Shown: piece by piece, positions 63,864 through 64,000 of the stretch
How positions within the stretch are numbered: position 1 is the stretch's first letter
How the letters are laid out: every line of letters begins with the position of its first letter
Translations under genes and position numbers: made by a program
NCBI RefSeq assembly: GCF_022414535.1
Contig: NZ_JADWYM010000013.1
Location: forward strand, 87,190-151,189
DNA length: 64,000 bases
Origin: Streptomyces sp. MUM 2J
Lineage (GTDB): Bacteria; Actinomycetota; Actinomycetes; Streptomycetales; Streptomycetaceae
Direction of reading: 5' to 3'
Notes under the pieces: generated by a model
What the model was told of the DNA's origin: nothing
The model's input: only the letters and a program-made list of their open reading frames with translations
Database searches by the model: none

Positions 63864-64000
63864 GGGCGTGTTTCAGAAGTGGATCTTGATGTGTCATGAT
63901 CCACTTCATGGGGAGGCACGATCTGACGAATGCGCAGTGGGCGAAGCTGGCGCCGCTGCTGCCGGTGGGGAAGAAGCCTGGACGGCCGCCGGTGCACACC
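63864..64000 (+). mobile_element. left end of an IS5-type insertion sequence
   Basis: The element appears to begin at about GGCGTGTTTCAGAAGTGG (63865). A transposase frame opens at 63908. The right end is outside the window, so the terminal inverted repeat cannot be confirmed. A 9-bp hairpin (63877-63885/63898-63906) precedes the start. Confidence 0.65.
63908..64000 (+). CDS. IS5-family transposase, N-terminal fragment
   Basis: 31 residues before the window ends: M-G-R-H-D-L-T-N-A-Q-W-A-K-L then P-L-L-P and G-R-P-P. The L-T-x-x-Q-W and K-P-G-R-P-P motifs are those of the DUF4096 N-terminus of IS5-type transposases. The continuation cannot be seen. Confidence 0.8.
   Translation, partial: MGRHDLTNAQWAKLAPLLPVGKKPGRPPVHT

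Overview
The window is about 72% GC with strongly GC-biased third positions, frequent GTG starts and 4-nt stop/start overlaps. It carries the developmental tRNA gene bldA, two Rpf-type muralytic enzymes and a SigI partner-switching set. This is a Streptomyces chromosome, and the gene order resembles the S. coelicolor core region from memory of that genome. Everything here was read by eye, without a database search.

Layout. 1-4.6 kb: end of mazG, a coupled cytochrome P450, then the cell-wall hydrolase genes rpfC and rpfA, the second under a c-di-AMP (ydaO) riboswitch. 4.7-8.2 kb: eno, divIC, a DUF501 protein and a Ppx/GppA phosphatase. 8.2-15 kb: NADH dehydrogenase ndh behind Rex-type operators, a cyclopropane-fatty-acid synthase, and a MacB/FtsX-type ABC exporter. 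15.4 kb: bldA. 16-26.4 kb: a BI-1 membrane protein, small hypothetical genes, a thiolase, an SGNH hydrolase, cystathionine beta-synthase and an RpiR regulator. 26.6-28.8 kb: four co-directional genes encoding three roadblock/LC7 proteins and a DUF4388-like protein. 29-36 kb: a fold-III PLP decarboxylase divergent from a histidine-utilisation operon (hutU, an M20 amidohydrolase, hutF, hutI). 36-40.3 kb: a sigma-like protein fused through a membrane segment to a ricin-type lectin, then sigI divergent from arsI and prsI. 40.8-48.7 kb: a peptide transporter, a two-component system, a GtrA protein, purK-purE and a dipeptidase.

From about 49.3 to 58.1 kb the sequence changes character. GC drops locally and two HNH endonuclease genes, plus a decayed third copy, alternate with small membrane-protein genes. 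Next come a TPR-type regulator, a divergent group with a radical SAM enzyme and a PCMT-like methyltransferase, and a GntR regulator with 17-bp iterons. In-frame TTA codons, rare in Streptomyces and read only by the bldA tRNA, were found in this island (the TPR regulator, the 249-aa protein and a membrane protein) but not in the core genes scanned. The core resumes at 58.1 kb (VOC protein, CGNR protein, UDP-glucose dehydrogenase, acyl-CoA dehydrogenase). It is followed by a degraded mobile zone holding an integrase tail cut by an IS630-type remnant, a DUF397 protein, and the start of an IS5-type element running off the end.

Several genes work as sets: riboswitch-controlled cell-wall hydrolases; redox-controlled ndh; histidine degradation; partner-switching control of SigI; purine carboxylation by PurK and PurE. 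The least explained parts are the TTA-bearing radical SAM/methyltransferase locus, the roadblock cluster, and the HNH/membrane-protein array.
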